A stretch of DNA of 42,160 nt from an uncultured Atopobiaceae bacterium (GTDB taxonomy: Bacteria; Actinomycetota; Coriobacteriia; Coriobacteriales; Atopobiaceae): contig CALUHH010000019.1 of the NCBI GenBank assembly GCA_944320385.1, positions 1-42,160 on the forward strand, in the 5' to 3' direction. Every line of letters starts with the position of its first letter. Position 1 is the first letter of the stretch. The position numbers and the translations under genes are program-made. Positions 30,180 to 38,040 of this stretch are shown piece after piece. The notes below the pieces were generated by a model, which ran no database searches, was not told where the DNA came from, and was given only the letters and a program-made list of their open reading frames with translations.

Positions 30180-32678
30180 CTAGCGCCTGCCTGCGAGCTT
30201 GCGGGCGAGGGCGGCGTTGCGAACGAGGTTGGCGACAAGCGCCCCGAGGATCGGCGCGAGAATCCAAGCCAGCCAGAGCAGGCAGCCGGCCAGAGGCCCC
30301 CAGCCCAGGGCGAGTGCCAGGGCGAGAAGGACGATGCCGCCCCAGCCCCATCCGCGCACCTCGCGCAGGACGGCGTCCACGACGCCCATGTCGGTGATGC
30401 CGCCGGTCATGATGCCCATGGCGCGCAGAGGCATGTTCCAGATGAACAGGACGTTGATGTCCGAGACCCCGCGCTTCTCCATGGCGCGGACGCGGGACCG
30501 CAGGACCAGCCACACGAGCCAGAGGATGGCGGAGCGCCCGTGGTTGAGGTCGCGGAAGCACATGTTGGGGCCGATCTGTGGGATGGCGTCGGGCACGGGT
30601 CGGCCGAGAAGTGCGGCGAAGTGCGCGTCATCCACGTTGGTCACGTCGGCAGTCTCGTACGGTGCCACGTCGACGCCCTCGTAAGGGTTCGGCGCATCGG
30701 TTCCGGCGAGACTGACCTCGCCGACCAGGCGAATATCCTCGCTCGAGGCCCCAACGCGGACCTCGTAGGCGCCGCCCTCGACCTCCCAGCGCCCGGTCGC
30801 CACGTTGAAGTAGGAGAAGGCGCGCTCGTCGAGGGCGATCGTCACGCGGCGAGACTCCCCGGGGGCAAGCTCCACGCGTGCGAAGCCGCGAAGCTCCTGC
30901 TCGGGGCGGAAGACCTTGTGGTCGGGCTTTGCCGCGTAGAGCTGCGCCACCTCGGCGCCCGCGCGCGTTCCGGTGTTGGTGACGATGAAGCTGGCGCCGT
31001 GCTCGGTGGCCTTGAGGTCGGAGTAAGAGAAGGAGGTGTAGGAGAGGCCGAAGCCAAAGGGATAGGCCACCGGCACGTGCGCCGTCTGGAAGTAGCGATA
31101 CCCAACGTAGATGCCCTCGCGGTACTCGGCATGCAGGTCCTCGGCGGGGTAGTTGGCGGAGGAGGGGACGTCCCCGAGGCGGGCGGGCCAGGTCTCCGTG
31201 AGCTTGCCCGACGGGCAGACCGCCCCCGTCACGACGTCGAGCGCCCCGCCCGCGCCGGCCTGGCCGCCGAGCGCGCAGTAGAGAACCGCGGGGGCGTCGG
31301 CCGTCCAGTCGCTCTCGACGCAGGAGCCTGCGGAGAGCAGCACCACGATGCGCGGGTTGACCCGAGCGATGGCGTGGAGCAGCTCGACCTGGTTGGCGTT
31401 GAGCGCCATGGTGCGGCGCTCCGCCCCCTCGGTCTCGGCCACCTCGTCGAGGCCGAGGGCGAGAAGCGCCACCTCGGCGCGCGCGGCGAGGTCCAGCGCG
31501 GCCTCGAGCTTGGCGCGGCTCTCGCCGCCGTGCCGCTCGAAGCCGGGCTCGTACCCCACCAGCTCGAGATCCGTCTCGCCCATGAGGCCGAGCAGGCTGT
31601 CCACCTTGGTGCTGTTGACGGCGGAGGAGCCCGCGCCCTGATAGCGCGGGGCTTCGGCGAAGTCGCCGATGAGTGCCACGCGGGTGCGCGGCGCGAGCGG
31701 CAGGAGGTCGCCCTCGTTCTTGAGCAGGACGCAGCCCTCCGCGGCGGCCTTGCGGGCGAGCGCGTGGTGGGCGGCGGCGTCGAAGGCCGCCGGCGCCGCC
31801 TCGAGGCCTACGCGCGTGGAGAGCACGAGCTCGATGGCCTCGTCTACGCGCTCGTCCACGTCCTTCTCGGACAGCCGTCCGGAGCGTACGGCGTCGATGA
31901 GCTCGCGGGCCTCGCCCAGGCCGGGCGCCGGCATCTCAAAGGTGGAGCCCGCCGCCACGCCGGCTGCGTGGTCGTTGGAGCCGCCCCAGTCGGTCACGAC
32001 GGCGCCGCCGAAGCCCCACTCGTTGCGCAGGATGTCCCTGAGCAGGTGCTCGTTCTCGTTGGCGTAGGTGCCGTTCACGAGGTTGTAGGAGGTCATGATC
32101 GTCTTGGGGGCGGACTCGCGCACCACGGTCTCAAAGCCGGCGAGGTAGATCTCGCGCAGGGTCCGCTCGTCGATGACGGAGTCCGACGCCTGGCGGCGCG
32201 TCTCCTGGCTGTTGACGGCAAAGTGCTTGGGGCACGCCGCGATGCCGTTTGACTGCACGCCGCGCACGAAGGCGGCGGCCATCTTGCCGGACAGGAGCGG
32301 GTCCTCCGAGAAGTACTCGAAGTTGCGGCCGCAGAGCGGGTTGCGCTTGATGCAGAGGCCGGGCGCGAGCAGCGTGCCCACCTTCTGGACGGCCGCCTCC
32401 TGGCCCATGGCCGCGCCAACGCGCTCCTCGAGCTCCTCATCCCAGGTGTTGGCCATGGTGACGGCGGTGGGGAAGCACGTCGCGGGCTCCGAGCCGGAGA
32501 GCCCGAGGTGGTCGGCGTGCTCGCCGGCCTGGTGGCGCACGCCGGACGGGCCGTCGGAGAACTCCATCTGCGGGATGCCCGCCCTCTCGAGCGGCCAGGT
32601 GCCGAAGGGCGTGGCGCCCTGCAGCAGGACGCACTTCTCCTCGAGCGTGAGCTTGGCGATGATGTCTGCGTGCCTCAT
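30180..32678 (-). CDS. GH3 beta-glucosidase with C-terminal membrane tail
   Basis: This 832-residue family GH3 enzyme probably removes terminal beta-linked glucose or xylose. The (alpha/beta)8 domain covers about 1-290, with KHFAVNSQE (151) and the nucleophile Asp230 in VVTDWGGSN. The second sandwich domain and a fibronectin-III-like domain follow (FGFGLSYTSF, then SRRVTIALDERAFSYFN). Normal GH3 enzymes end near residue 660-700. Here an extra ~140-residue tail includes about three hydrophobic segments (ILWLVWLVL, WGWGGIVLLALALALGW, LLWLAWILAPILGALVANLV) and a basic end. No signal peptide is seen, so the catalytic part may face the cytoplasm. AGGAGG precedes the ATG. Confidence 0.9.
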   Translation of the reverse strand: MRHADIIAKLTLEEKCVLLQGATPFGTWPLERAGIPQMEFSDGPSGVRHQAGEHADHLGLSGSEPATCFPTAVTMANTWDEELEERVGAAMGQEAAVQKVGTLLAPGLCIKRNPLCGRNFEYFSEDPLLSGKMAAAFVRGVQSNGIAACPKHFAVNSQETRRQASDSVIDERTLREIYLAGFETVVRESAPKTIMTSYNLVNGTYANENEHLLRDILRNEWGFGGAVVTDWGGSNDHAAGVAAGSTFEMPAPGLGEARELIDAVRSGRLSEKDVDERVDEAIELVLSTRVGLEAAPAAFDAAAHHALARKAAAEGCVLLKNEGDLLPLAPRTRVALIGDFAEAPRYQGAGSSAVNSTKVDSLLGLMGETDLELVGYEPGFERHGGESRAKLEAALDLAARAEVALLALGLDEVAETEGAERRTMALNANQVELLHAIARVNPRIVVLLSAGSCVESDWTADAPAVLYCALGGQAGAGGALDVVTGAVCPSGKLTETWPARLGDVPSSANYPAEDLHAEYREGIYVGYRYFQTAHVPVAYPFGFGLSYTSFSYSDLKATEHGASFIVTNTGTRAGAEVAQLYAAKPDHKVFRPEQELRGFARVELAPGESRRVTIALDERAFSYFNVATGRWEVEGGAYEVRVGASSEDIRLVGEVSLAGTDAPNPYEGVDVAPYETADVTNVDDAHFAALLGRPVPDAIPQIGPNMCFRDLNHGRSAILWLVWLVLRSRVRAMEKRGVSDINVLFIWNMPLRAMGIMTGGITDMGVVDAVLREVRGWGWGGIVLLALALALGWGPLAGCLLWLAWILAPILGALVANLVRNAALARKLAGRR

Positions 32679-33092
32679 GCGTCCTCCTCCGGGCGGTCCC
32701 TACCGTTGATGATAGGTGGTCGGGGAGGGGGAGGCGGCGCGGTGACACGATCGGTGCGATACGCGACATGATTGGCGGGCATGCGGCGTCCGGGGTCGAG
32801 CGGGCAGACGGTGGCCGCCGCGCGCGACTCTGCCGCACAAAACCTCGGTTGTGGGTATTATGCCGAGTCGCGCTCCCAAGCGAGGCCAAGCTCGGCGATA
32901 CGTTCCGGTTGTGTGCAACAACTTTTATATCGGCCCACGCGTTCTTCTCGAATAAGGATCTTTTACGATAAGAAATTCATTTAAAATCGAGAAGAGCGTG
33001 CCCCCGCGACAGAGATATGCCCTTTCGGGCCCCAAGCACATCAAAATTGTTGCACACAACCTCGAGCTTTGGCGGGGAAGGGCGCCCGGGCC
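32679..33092. repeat. Nested inverted-repeat element (related to the 39-bp-core family, copy C)
   Basis: The outer arms GTTGTGTGCAACAAC... at 32908-32930 and 33038-33060 are inverted with about three mismatches. Inside them GCGTTCTTCTCGA (from 32939) pairs with TCGAGAAGAGCG (near 32988-33000), with an A/T-rich centre between. The architecture matches copies A, B and D, but the core is longer and different. The rest of this gap holds the GH3 leader (a TATCAT -10-like box near 32708 on the minus strand) and no gene. Confidence 0.7.
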
Positions 33093-33737
33093 CTACGCGT
33101 CCTTCTCGCCCTTGCCCTCGCGCAGGGCCGGGAGGATGCGCTTGACCACCCAGAAGATCACCGCGACCACGACGATGGCGACGATCACGTACTTGACCAC
33201 GTCGGAGACCCACTCGGCCTGCTCGGTGACCGTCTCCCACGCGCTGCCGGCGGCGGCGCCGAGCGAGCAGAGGACGGTGTTCCACACCGCGGAGCCAAGA
33301 AGCGTGTAGAGCGAGAACTTGAGGACGTTCATCTTGGCGGTGCCGGCGGGGATGGAGATGAGGCTGCGCACCACGGGGATGCAGCGGCAGATGAGCACCG
33401 TGACCTGGCCCTTGCGGTCGAACCAGTCCACGGCGCTCGAGACGTCCTCGGGCTTGAAGCCCAGCAGGCGCATCGGGCGCGTGCCAAAGAAGGTCATGAG
33501 GCGCTCGCGCGAGAGGATGCGGCCCACGCCGTAGAGGATGTAGGCGCCGGTGATCGAGCCCACGGTGGCGGCGATGATCGCGCCGGGGAGCGTGAGGTCG
33601 GTCGTGGTGGTGAAGAAGCCCGAGAGCGGCAGGATGAGCTCGCTCGGGATGGGCGGGAAGACGTTCTCAAAGAAGATGAGGAACCACACGCCGAAGTAGC
33701 CGAACTGGCTGATGAGGTTGGTGAACAGGTCCTCCAT
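33093..33737 (-). CDS. DedA-family membrane protein
   Basis: This 214-residue inner-membrane protein belongs to the DedA/SNARE-associated group. ENVFPPIPSELILPLSGF is the first re-entrant motif, GSITGAYILYGVGR the second conserved helix, and CRCIPVVRSLISIPAGTAKM the signature Arg-containing stretch. The family is linked to lipid-carrier flipping and proton-motive-force maintenance. GGAAAAGGAG precedes the ATG at 33737. The C-terminus (GKGEKDA) is encoded by a CGAGAAGGAC word. Confidence 0.92.
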   Translation of the reverse strand: MEDLFTNLISQFGYFGVWFLIFFENVFPPIPSELILPLSGFFTTTTDLTLPGAIIAATVGSITGAYILYGVGRILSRERLMTFFGTRPMRLLGFKPEDVSSAVDWFDRKGQVTVLICRCIPVVRSLISIPAGTAKMNVLKFSLYTLLGSAVWNTVLCSLGAAAGSAWETVTEQAEWVSDVVKYVIVAIVVVAVIFWVVKRILPALREGKGEKDA

Positions 33738-33825
33738 GGGACTCCTTTTCCTGGGCGACACAGCGTTCCCATTATCGCAGGGCGTGCGCGGGGAGGGAGA
33801 AAATCAAGGTATGCACAGAAGCGCG

Positions 33826-33933
33826 TGGGACGGTTGCCCCGGAGGCGGGACAGTTACCCCGGAGGGTTCTGTCCCACCTGCGTGGGACAGAACCCTCCGG
33901 GGTAACTGTCCCGCCTCCGGGGCAACCGTCCCA
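33826..33933. repeat. Perfect 52-bp-arm palindrome
   Basis: The arms at 33826-33877 and 33882-33933 are exact reverse complements, with a 4-base CTGC loop. It lies between the leftward alcohol dehydrogenase (22 bp after its stop) and dedA. It would fold as a very stable RNA hairpin and can extrude as a cruciform. The GGGACAG and GTCCCA words recall the TTGGGGACAG palindromes but the element is much larger. Confidence 0.95.
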
Positions 33934-33955
33934 GGGCGAGAAGAACGAGCGGCCG

Positions 33956-35191
33956 TTACAGGCAGGACTCGTAAATCGCGCGGGCGTCGTCCATCGTGAG
34001 GGGCTGGAGGTCGCCGAACCGGGCGCCCTTGTTCTGCTCGAGCGTGTCCAGCAGCGCGGGGATGTCCTCGGCCGTGACGCCGAGCTCGCCGAGGGTGCGC
34101 GGCATGCCCATCGAGACGAAGAAGCCCTGCAGCTCGTCGATCGTGGCGGCCACGGCGTCGGCGACGGCCTCCTCGGCGGTCACGTCCACGCCGTCCGCCT
34201 CGGCGTCCACCGGCTCGATGCCGAACACGTCTCGCCCGAAGGAGAGGAAGCGCTCGGGGGCGGAGCGCCACACGTAGCGCATCCAGGCGGGGAAGATCAC
34301 GGCGAGCCCGGCGCCGTGCGTGATCTGGGTGTGGTGGGCGGAGAGCTCGTGCTCGAGAGCGTGGCTCTCCCAGCCGCCGGCCCGCGTGAAGGGCGCGGCG
34401 TTGCGGCCCAGGCCTGCGAGGCCGTTGTGCGCGAGCATGCCCGCCCACATGATGTTCGCGCGGGCGTCGTAGTCATCTGCGTCCGCCAGGGCGCGCGGCG
34501 CCTCCTGCATGAGCGCGCGCACCAACCCGCACGCGATGTTGTCGGTCACGGGGACCGGGCCCACGCTGGAGAAGTAACGCTCCATGATGTGGGCGATCAT
34601 GTCCGTGACGCCCGCCGCGGTCTGGTAAGCGGGCAGCGTGAAGGTGAGCTCGGGGTCCATGACGGCGAGCCCGGGGCGGTTGAGCTCGGTGGAGAGGCCG
34701 CGCTTGAGGAGCAGGTCGTCGTTGCTGATGACGGAGGAGTCGCTCGCCTCGGAGCCGGCGGCGGGGATGGTGAGGACGCACGCCACGGCGGGCTTGCCCT
34801 CGGCGACGGGCGCGGCCTTCTTGGCAAAGAGGTCCCAGACGTCTCCGTCGTAGGGCACGCCGAGCGCGATGGCCTTCGCGGTGTCGATGGTCGAGCCCCC
34901 GCCGACGGCGAGAATGACGTCCGCCCGGAAGGACCTCGCGGCTGCCACGCCCTCGCGGACGTGCGCGACGCTCGGGTTGGGGCGCGCGCCGCCGAGCTCG
35001 TCGTGGCTGATGCCCGCGGCGTCGAGCGACGCGAGCACGCGGCCGAGCGTGCCGGTGCGCACCACGGAGCCCTGACCAAAGACCACGAGCGCGCGGGCGT
35101 GCCCGGCAGAGGCGAGCTCATCTCCCACGCGGTCGGTCGCGCCGCGGGCGAAGACGAAGCGGGTGGGGCAGGAGAACGTGAAGTCGTTCAT
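33956..35191 (-). CDS. Iron-containing alcohol dehydrogenase (YqhD/BdhA type)
   Basis: This 411-residue NAD(P)H-dependent oxidoreductase reduces aldehydes to alcohols, fitting anaerobic redox balance. The cofactor motif is AVGGGSTIDTAKAIALG (95-111). Metal ligands are expected at Asp197 and His201 in GVTDMIAHIMERY and at two of the His residues in SHALEHELSAHHTQITHGAGLA (277-298). Length and motifs match the butanol-dehydrogenase/YqhD branch. GAAAGGA precedes the ATG. The gene is single; a 52-bp palindrome follows. Confidence 0.92.
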   Translation of the reverse strand: MNDFTFSCPTRFVFARGATDRVGDELASAGHARALVVFGQGSVVRTGTLGRVLASLDAAGISHDELGGARPNPSVAHVREGVAAARSFRADVILAVGGGSTIDTAKAIALGVPYDGDVWDLFAKKAAPVAEGKPAVACVLTIPAAGSEASDSSVISNDDLLLKRGLSTELNRPGLAVMDPELTFTLPAYQTAAGVTDMIAHIMERYFSSVGPVPVTDNIACGLVRALMQEAPRALADADDYDARANIMWAGMLAHNGLAGLGRNAAPFTRAGGWESHALEHELSAHHTQITHGAGLAVIFPAWMRYVWRSAPERFLSFGRDVFGIEPVDAEADGVDVTAEEAVADAVAATIDELQGFFVSMGMPRTLGELGVTAEDIPALLDTLEQNKGARFGDLQPLTMDDARAIYESCL

Positions 35192-35263
35192 GCGGGTCCT
35201 TTCGACGGATGCCGAGAAGAGCTTACCGCGTCGGGGGCCGCGGCGCGCGCCGTGGTCCCCGCA

Positions 35264-35722
35264 TCAGCCCAGAGCGGCGCCCTTCGCGGGCCTGCCGGCG
35301 GGATGGGGAGCGTTGAAGCGCGCCATGACGTCGGAGGCGGAGATCATGCGGGCGTTGCCGCTCTTGACGCTCCGGAGCTTTCCCGCGGCGACGAGCGCAT
35401 GGATGCGGGCGCGCGTCACGCCGAGGACGTCGGCCGCCTCTCGGACGGACATGGTCTCGTCGAAGATGCTGCCCGGCTCGGCGAGCGTGAGTATGCCCAC
35501 CGCCATTCCCCCTGCGGGGCATGCGGCCCCAAAGCGTCCTCGCTCGGGGACGTCGCGCCCCTCGGCGAGAAGCGTGGAGATGCGCAGTGCCAGCGCGTCC
35601 TGCGCCATATAGGCCGCATCCGCGACGTCCGCTCCCTGTGTCACGATGCCGAGGTCGGGGATGTGCGCCTCCCAGCCTCTCTCGTACGGGGCGAGAATCG
35701 CCTCGTAGAAGTATCTCCCCAT
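35264..35722 (-). CDS. HicB-like antitoxin with C-terminal HTH
   Basis: In this 152-residue protein, residues 1-75 fit the HicB fold (YEAILAPYERGWEAHIPDLGIVTQGADVADA, then an AQDALALRISTLLAEG helix). Residues 90-140 are a helix-turn-helix (MSVREAADVLGVTRARIHALVAAGKLRSV), similar in layout to the HicB-like protein at 10826-11278. It starts 1 bp after the stop of the upstream HicA-like gene. It probably represses the pair and binds the toxin. Confidence 0.85.
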   Translation of the reverse strand: MGRYFYEAILAPYERGWEAHIPDLGIVTQGADVADAAYMAQDALALRISTLLAEGRDVPERGRFGAACPAGGMAVGILTLAEPGSIFDETMSVREAADVLGVTRARIHALVAAGKLRSVKSGNARMISASDVMARFNAPHPAGRPAKGAALG

Positions 35723-35723
35723 G

Positions 35724-35924
35724 TTAGTCTCCGCTTTGCCTCACGTTTTGCGTCTTCTTCACGATGTCCCGCTCAACTCCCGGAGAGAGGTCTCCTCGGT
35801 GCCGGGGGACCATGACCTTCTCTCCCCACGGCATGGTGAACTCGTCGTGCGCCCTGCCGTGACCAGTAAAGACTCCTCCGTTCCTTCGGATGAGCCTTAC
35901 AGCAGATCGGTAGGTCAGGGGCAT
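35724..35924 (-). CDS. HicA-like toxin
   Basis: This 66-residue basic protein begins MPLTYRSAVRLIRRNGG, the usual HicA first helix. A GHGRAHDEF turn holds the catalytic-type His, MPWGEKVMVPRHRGDLSPGV forms the strand-turn, and a Lys-rich helix follows. The start at 35924 matches family N-termini. A GTG at 35966 would add 14 residues and sits at the same distance from the CAGATAAAT motif as the start of hicA pair 1, so it cannot be excluded. Confidence 0.75.
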   Translation of the reverse strand: MPLTYRSAVRLIRRNGGVFTGHGRAHDEFTMPWGEKVMVPRHRGDLSPGVERDIVKKTQNVRQSGD

Positions 35925-35970
35925 CTGCTCCCAGCTTCCTTGTGGTCGTGTCCCATGGTACCTCACCTCT

Positions 35971-35994
35971 CAGATAAATGTAACTGGTAGATAC
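35971..35994 (-). promoter_or_regulatory. Candidate operator of hicAB pair 2
   Basis: CAGATAAAT at 35971-35979 and a related TAGATAC at 35988-35994, 17 bp apart, lie upstream of the toxin gene. The arrangement mirrors 11486-11508 at the first pair. Confidence 0.45.
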
Positions 35995-36029
35995 ATTTTC
36001 AAAGTCGCATGGGCGAAGCAGTGGCCGCG

Positions 36030-37307
36030 CTACAGCGGGATGTCGGGGTCGTCGTAGCCCGGGTAGTCCGGGTCGTCAAAGTCGTCATAGGCCTCGTAGT
36101 CGCCAAAGCGCCTGAGGTCGTCATCGTCGTCGGATGCCGGGGGCGCCACGTCCTTCTCGCCCTGCTCGTCGAGAAGAGCCTGCCAGCGGGCGCGGTCCTC
36201 CTCGAACCCCGCGAGGCGCTCGCGCGCCACGCCGAGCTCAAACGGGAAGAAGCCCTTCTTGTCCGCCTCGGAGAGCGCGCGAATGACGTTTCTGTCGCTG
36301 CGGTAGAGCTCGTCCTCAAACGCCTCGAACCCGTCGACGCCGACGACCCACTCCGGCGGCGCGTCGCCAACGCCGTCGATGAGCTGCGGGCCCAGGCCTG
36401 CGACGCCGTCTCTCACCTCGAGGACCCTCACCGCCACCTCCCAGGGCGTCCCGTCGCCGTAGGCGTACGTGGCCTCGTGCGTCTTGGGAAAGACGTCGGC
36501 CAGGCGCAGGAGCGACGCGCGCGTCTCCCTGAACTTCTTCTTGCGCGTCTGCGGCCGTGGGATCTCCCCGCGCACGTCACGCTCGCCGATCAGCAGGTTG
36601 TCGCGGTTTGCCGTGAGCAGGAAGCCAAACGGGCGCTGGTCCGTCCAGCAGAGGCAGCGCTGGATGACGAGGTGCAGGTCGAGGAAGGTGAGGCCTGCCG
36701 GCACGACGACCTTTCTCCAGCACGGGCCCAGGCCGCGCCGCCCATAGCACTCCCCGTAGTACCCGCCGTAGTACCCGCCGTAGTACCCGCCGTACGACCC
36801 GCGCTCGCCGAGGGAGAGCTGCAGGTGGAGAAGGAGCGACTTCCCGTTGGCCGGGTCACGGTGGTAGGCGGCGGGCGGGTCCGCGAGCGCGGTGGGGGAG
36901 AGGGGCGGGCGGAGCTCGTGCGACGGGCGCCTGCCCTCGGACGCTGCGGCCACGAACTCGGACATCGTGAGCGGTCCCGCGCCGGCGGCGGCCTCGTCCG
37001 CATAGAGGCGCGGCCATGCGCCCCTGACCTCCTCGCGCGTCGCGCCGAGCGAGGTGCCGAGTGCGATCTGGAGGTACTTGAGCGCGCCGACGGCCTCCTG
37101 CGCGCCCTCGCGGGTGAGGTAGAGATGGTCGCCCTCCTCGGCGTACTGCACCAGGCCGTAGTCGCGCAGCGTCGAGAGCGCGAGCGCCCCGAGCGATTTG
37201 GTTCCCTGGCACGACCCGTGCCGGGCCGCCTCGAGGTCCCGGTTGAGATAGATGAGGACGAGCGTGAAGAGGCAGTTGAGCATCTCGTTGAGGTCTCTCT
37301 GGGGCAT
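36030..37307 (-). CDS. DUF6429 / pRiA4b ORF-3-like protein
   Basis: In this 425-residue cytoplasmic protein, residues 1-75 resemble the DUF6429 winged-helix region (EMLNCLFTLVLIYLN, then TKSLGALALSTLRDYGLVQY and LTREGA). The middle part (WRKVVVPAGLTFLDLHLVIQRCLCWTDQRPFGFLL to PEWVVGVDGFEAFEDE) is the plasmid pRiA4b ORF-3 (IS1096 TnpR-like) domain. A GGYY tandem repeat interrupts a loop near residues 170-185. The tail is strongly acidic (DDDDD, DYPGYDDPDIPL). Function unknown; the domain is common near mobile DNA but also stands alone. GGGAGGAG precedes the ATG. Confidence 0.8.
   Translation of the reverse strand: MPQRDLNEMLNCLFTLVLIYLNRDLEAARHGSCQGTKSLGALALSTLRDYGLVQYAEEGDHLYLTREGAQEAVGALKYLQIALGTSLGATREEVRGAWPRLYADEAAAGAGPLTMSEFVAAASEGRRPSHELRPPLSPTALADPPAAYHRDPANGKSLLLHLQLSLGERGSYGGYYGGYYGGYYGECYGRRGLGPCWRKVVVPAGLTFLDLHLVIQRCLCWTDQRPFGFLLTANRDNLLIGERDVRGEIPRPQTRKKKFRETRASLLRLADVFPKTHEATYAYGDGTPWEVAVRVLEVRDGVAGLGPQLIDGVGDAPPEWVVGVDGFEAFEDELYRSDRNVIRALSEADKKGFFPFELGVARERLAGFEEDRARWQALLDEQGEKDVAPPASDDDDDLRRFGDYEAYDDFDDPDYPGYDDPDIPL
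36756..36791. repeat. In-frame 12-bp tandem repeat, three perfect copies
   Basis: GTAGTACCCGCC is repeated at 36756, 36768 and 36780 and encodes GGYY units on the minus strand inside the pRiA4b ORF-3-like gene. Copy number can change by slippage without breaking the frame. Confidence 0.9.
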
Positions 37308-37606
37308 GGCGGCTCCTCCCGTCGTTGGTGCGGTGGAGCAGGAGCCTACGCGCCTGCCCGCGTCCCGCGTCTGCCACGGGGCTGCAGCGAAGCTGCGCTT
37401 GCAGGTCGGGCGCGCGGGGGCGGCCGAGAGCCCTCGTTCTTCTCGGCGAGCGGTCGATTTGTGCCTGCGAGAGGCGGTGACATCGCGCGATGCGAAGAAG
37501 CGGCGACACGGCGCGCACTTTCGCGCACATCCCTGTCACGACGCTTACGGTGCCCTTACGCGCGGAGGGTAACGTGAGGGCAGCAAATACGATGCGGAGG
37601 TGTGAC

Positions 37607-37801
37607 GTGTTCGAGGACGTGCTGGGGCCCGAGGCCTCGTATCTGCGCAGACTTGGCGTGCTGTGCGCGGCGCTCTGCGGCGCGTGCTCCCTTCTCGGCG
37701 TCGTCCTCCTGGTGCTGCAGCCGTGCGCCGCCAACTGCGTCGCCACCGCCTGCGCGCTCGTGATGGCGCTCGTCGGCGCCGAGCTCGCGCGGCGTTCCTG
37801 A
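37607..37801 (+). CDS. Small two-helix membrane protein
   Basis: This 64-residue protein begins with a hydrophilic 20 residues, followed by two hydrophobic segments rich in Ala, Leu and Cys (VLCAALCGACSLLGVVLLVL and CVATACALVMALVGAEL). GCGGAGG lies 6 bp before the GTG at 37607; an in-frame ATG 15 bp earlier lacks a site. No family is recognised. It stands between a repeat element and the 37308-37606 gap, which holds one GTTCTTCTCG word and nothing else I can identify. Confidence 0.55.
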   Translation: MFEDVLGPEASYLRRLGVLCAALCGACSLLGVVLLVLQPCAANCVATACALVMALVGAELARRS

Positions 37802-37813
37802 GCGAGCGCTTGC

Positions 37814-37955
37814 GGCGTTGTGCGCACCCGATCGCGTTGTGCACGCAACACAATTACTGACACGAGGTTCTTCTCGATAGAAGCGCAGGTAGATGCGTTG
37901 TCGAGAAGGACCTCAACTCTTTGGCAGTGCGCACACCGCCGGGTCGTGCGCGCAC
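37814..37955. repeat. GTTGTGCGCAC-flanked 39-bp-core repeat element, copy D
   Basis: Two left and two inverted right GTTGTGCGCAC-like units flank a 39-bp core at 37870-37908 (CTTCTCG to CGAGAAG, with GCGCAGGTAGATG inside). The stem extends outward as GAGGTTCTTCTCG against CGAGAAGGACCTC. The reverse complement of this core shares ATCTACCTGCGC with copy A. It lies just upstream of the copper promoter. Confidence 0.85.
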
Positions 37956-37969
37956 CTCCGTCAACGTGT

Positions 37970-37998
37970 TTGACAGATACCCCTATGGGGTATATACT
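37970..37998 (+). promoter_or_regulatory. Copper-responsive promoter with CsoR operator in the spacer
   Basis: TTGACA (37970-37975) and TATACT (37993-37998) are separated by exactly 17 bp. The spacer contains the palindrome ATACCCCTATGGGGTAT (37977-37993), the classic CsoR box. CsoR bound here would block RNA polymerase, and copper would release it. A second half-like box CCCCCTGGGGGTAT lies at 38013-38026, in the probable 5' leader. Confidence 0.92.
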
Positions 37999-38040
37999 CC
38001 GCAGCAACAAAGCCCCCTGGGGGTATCTGAGGAGGATCCC

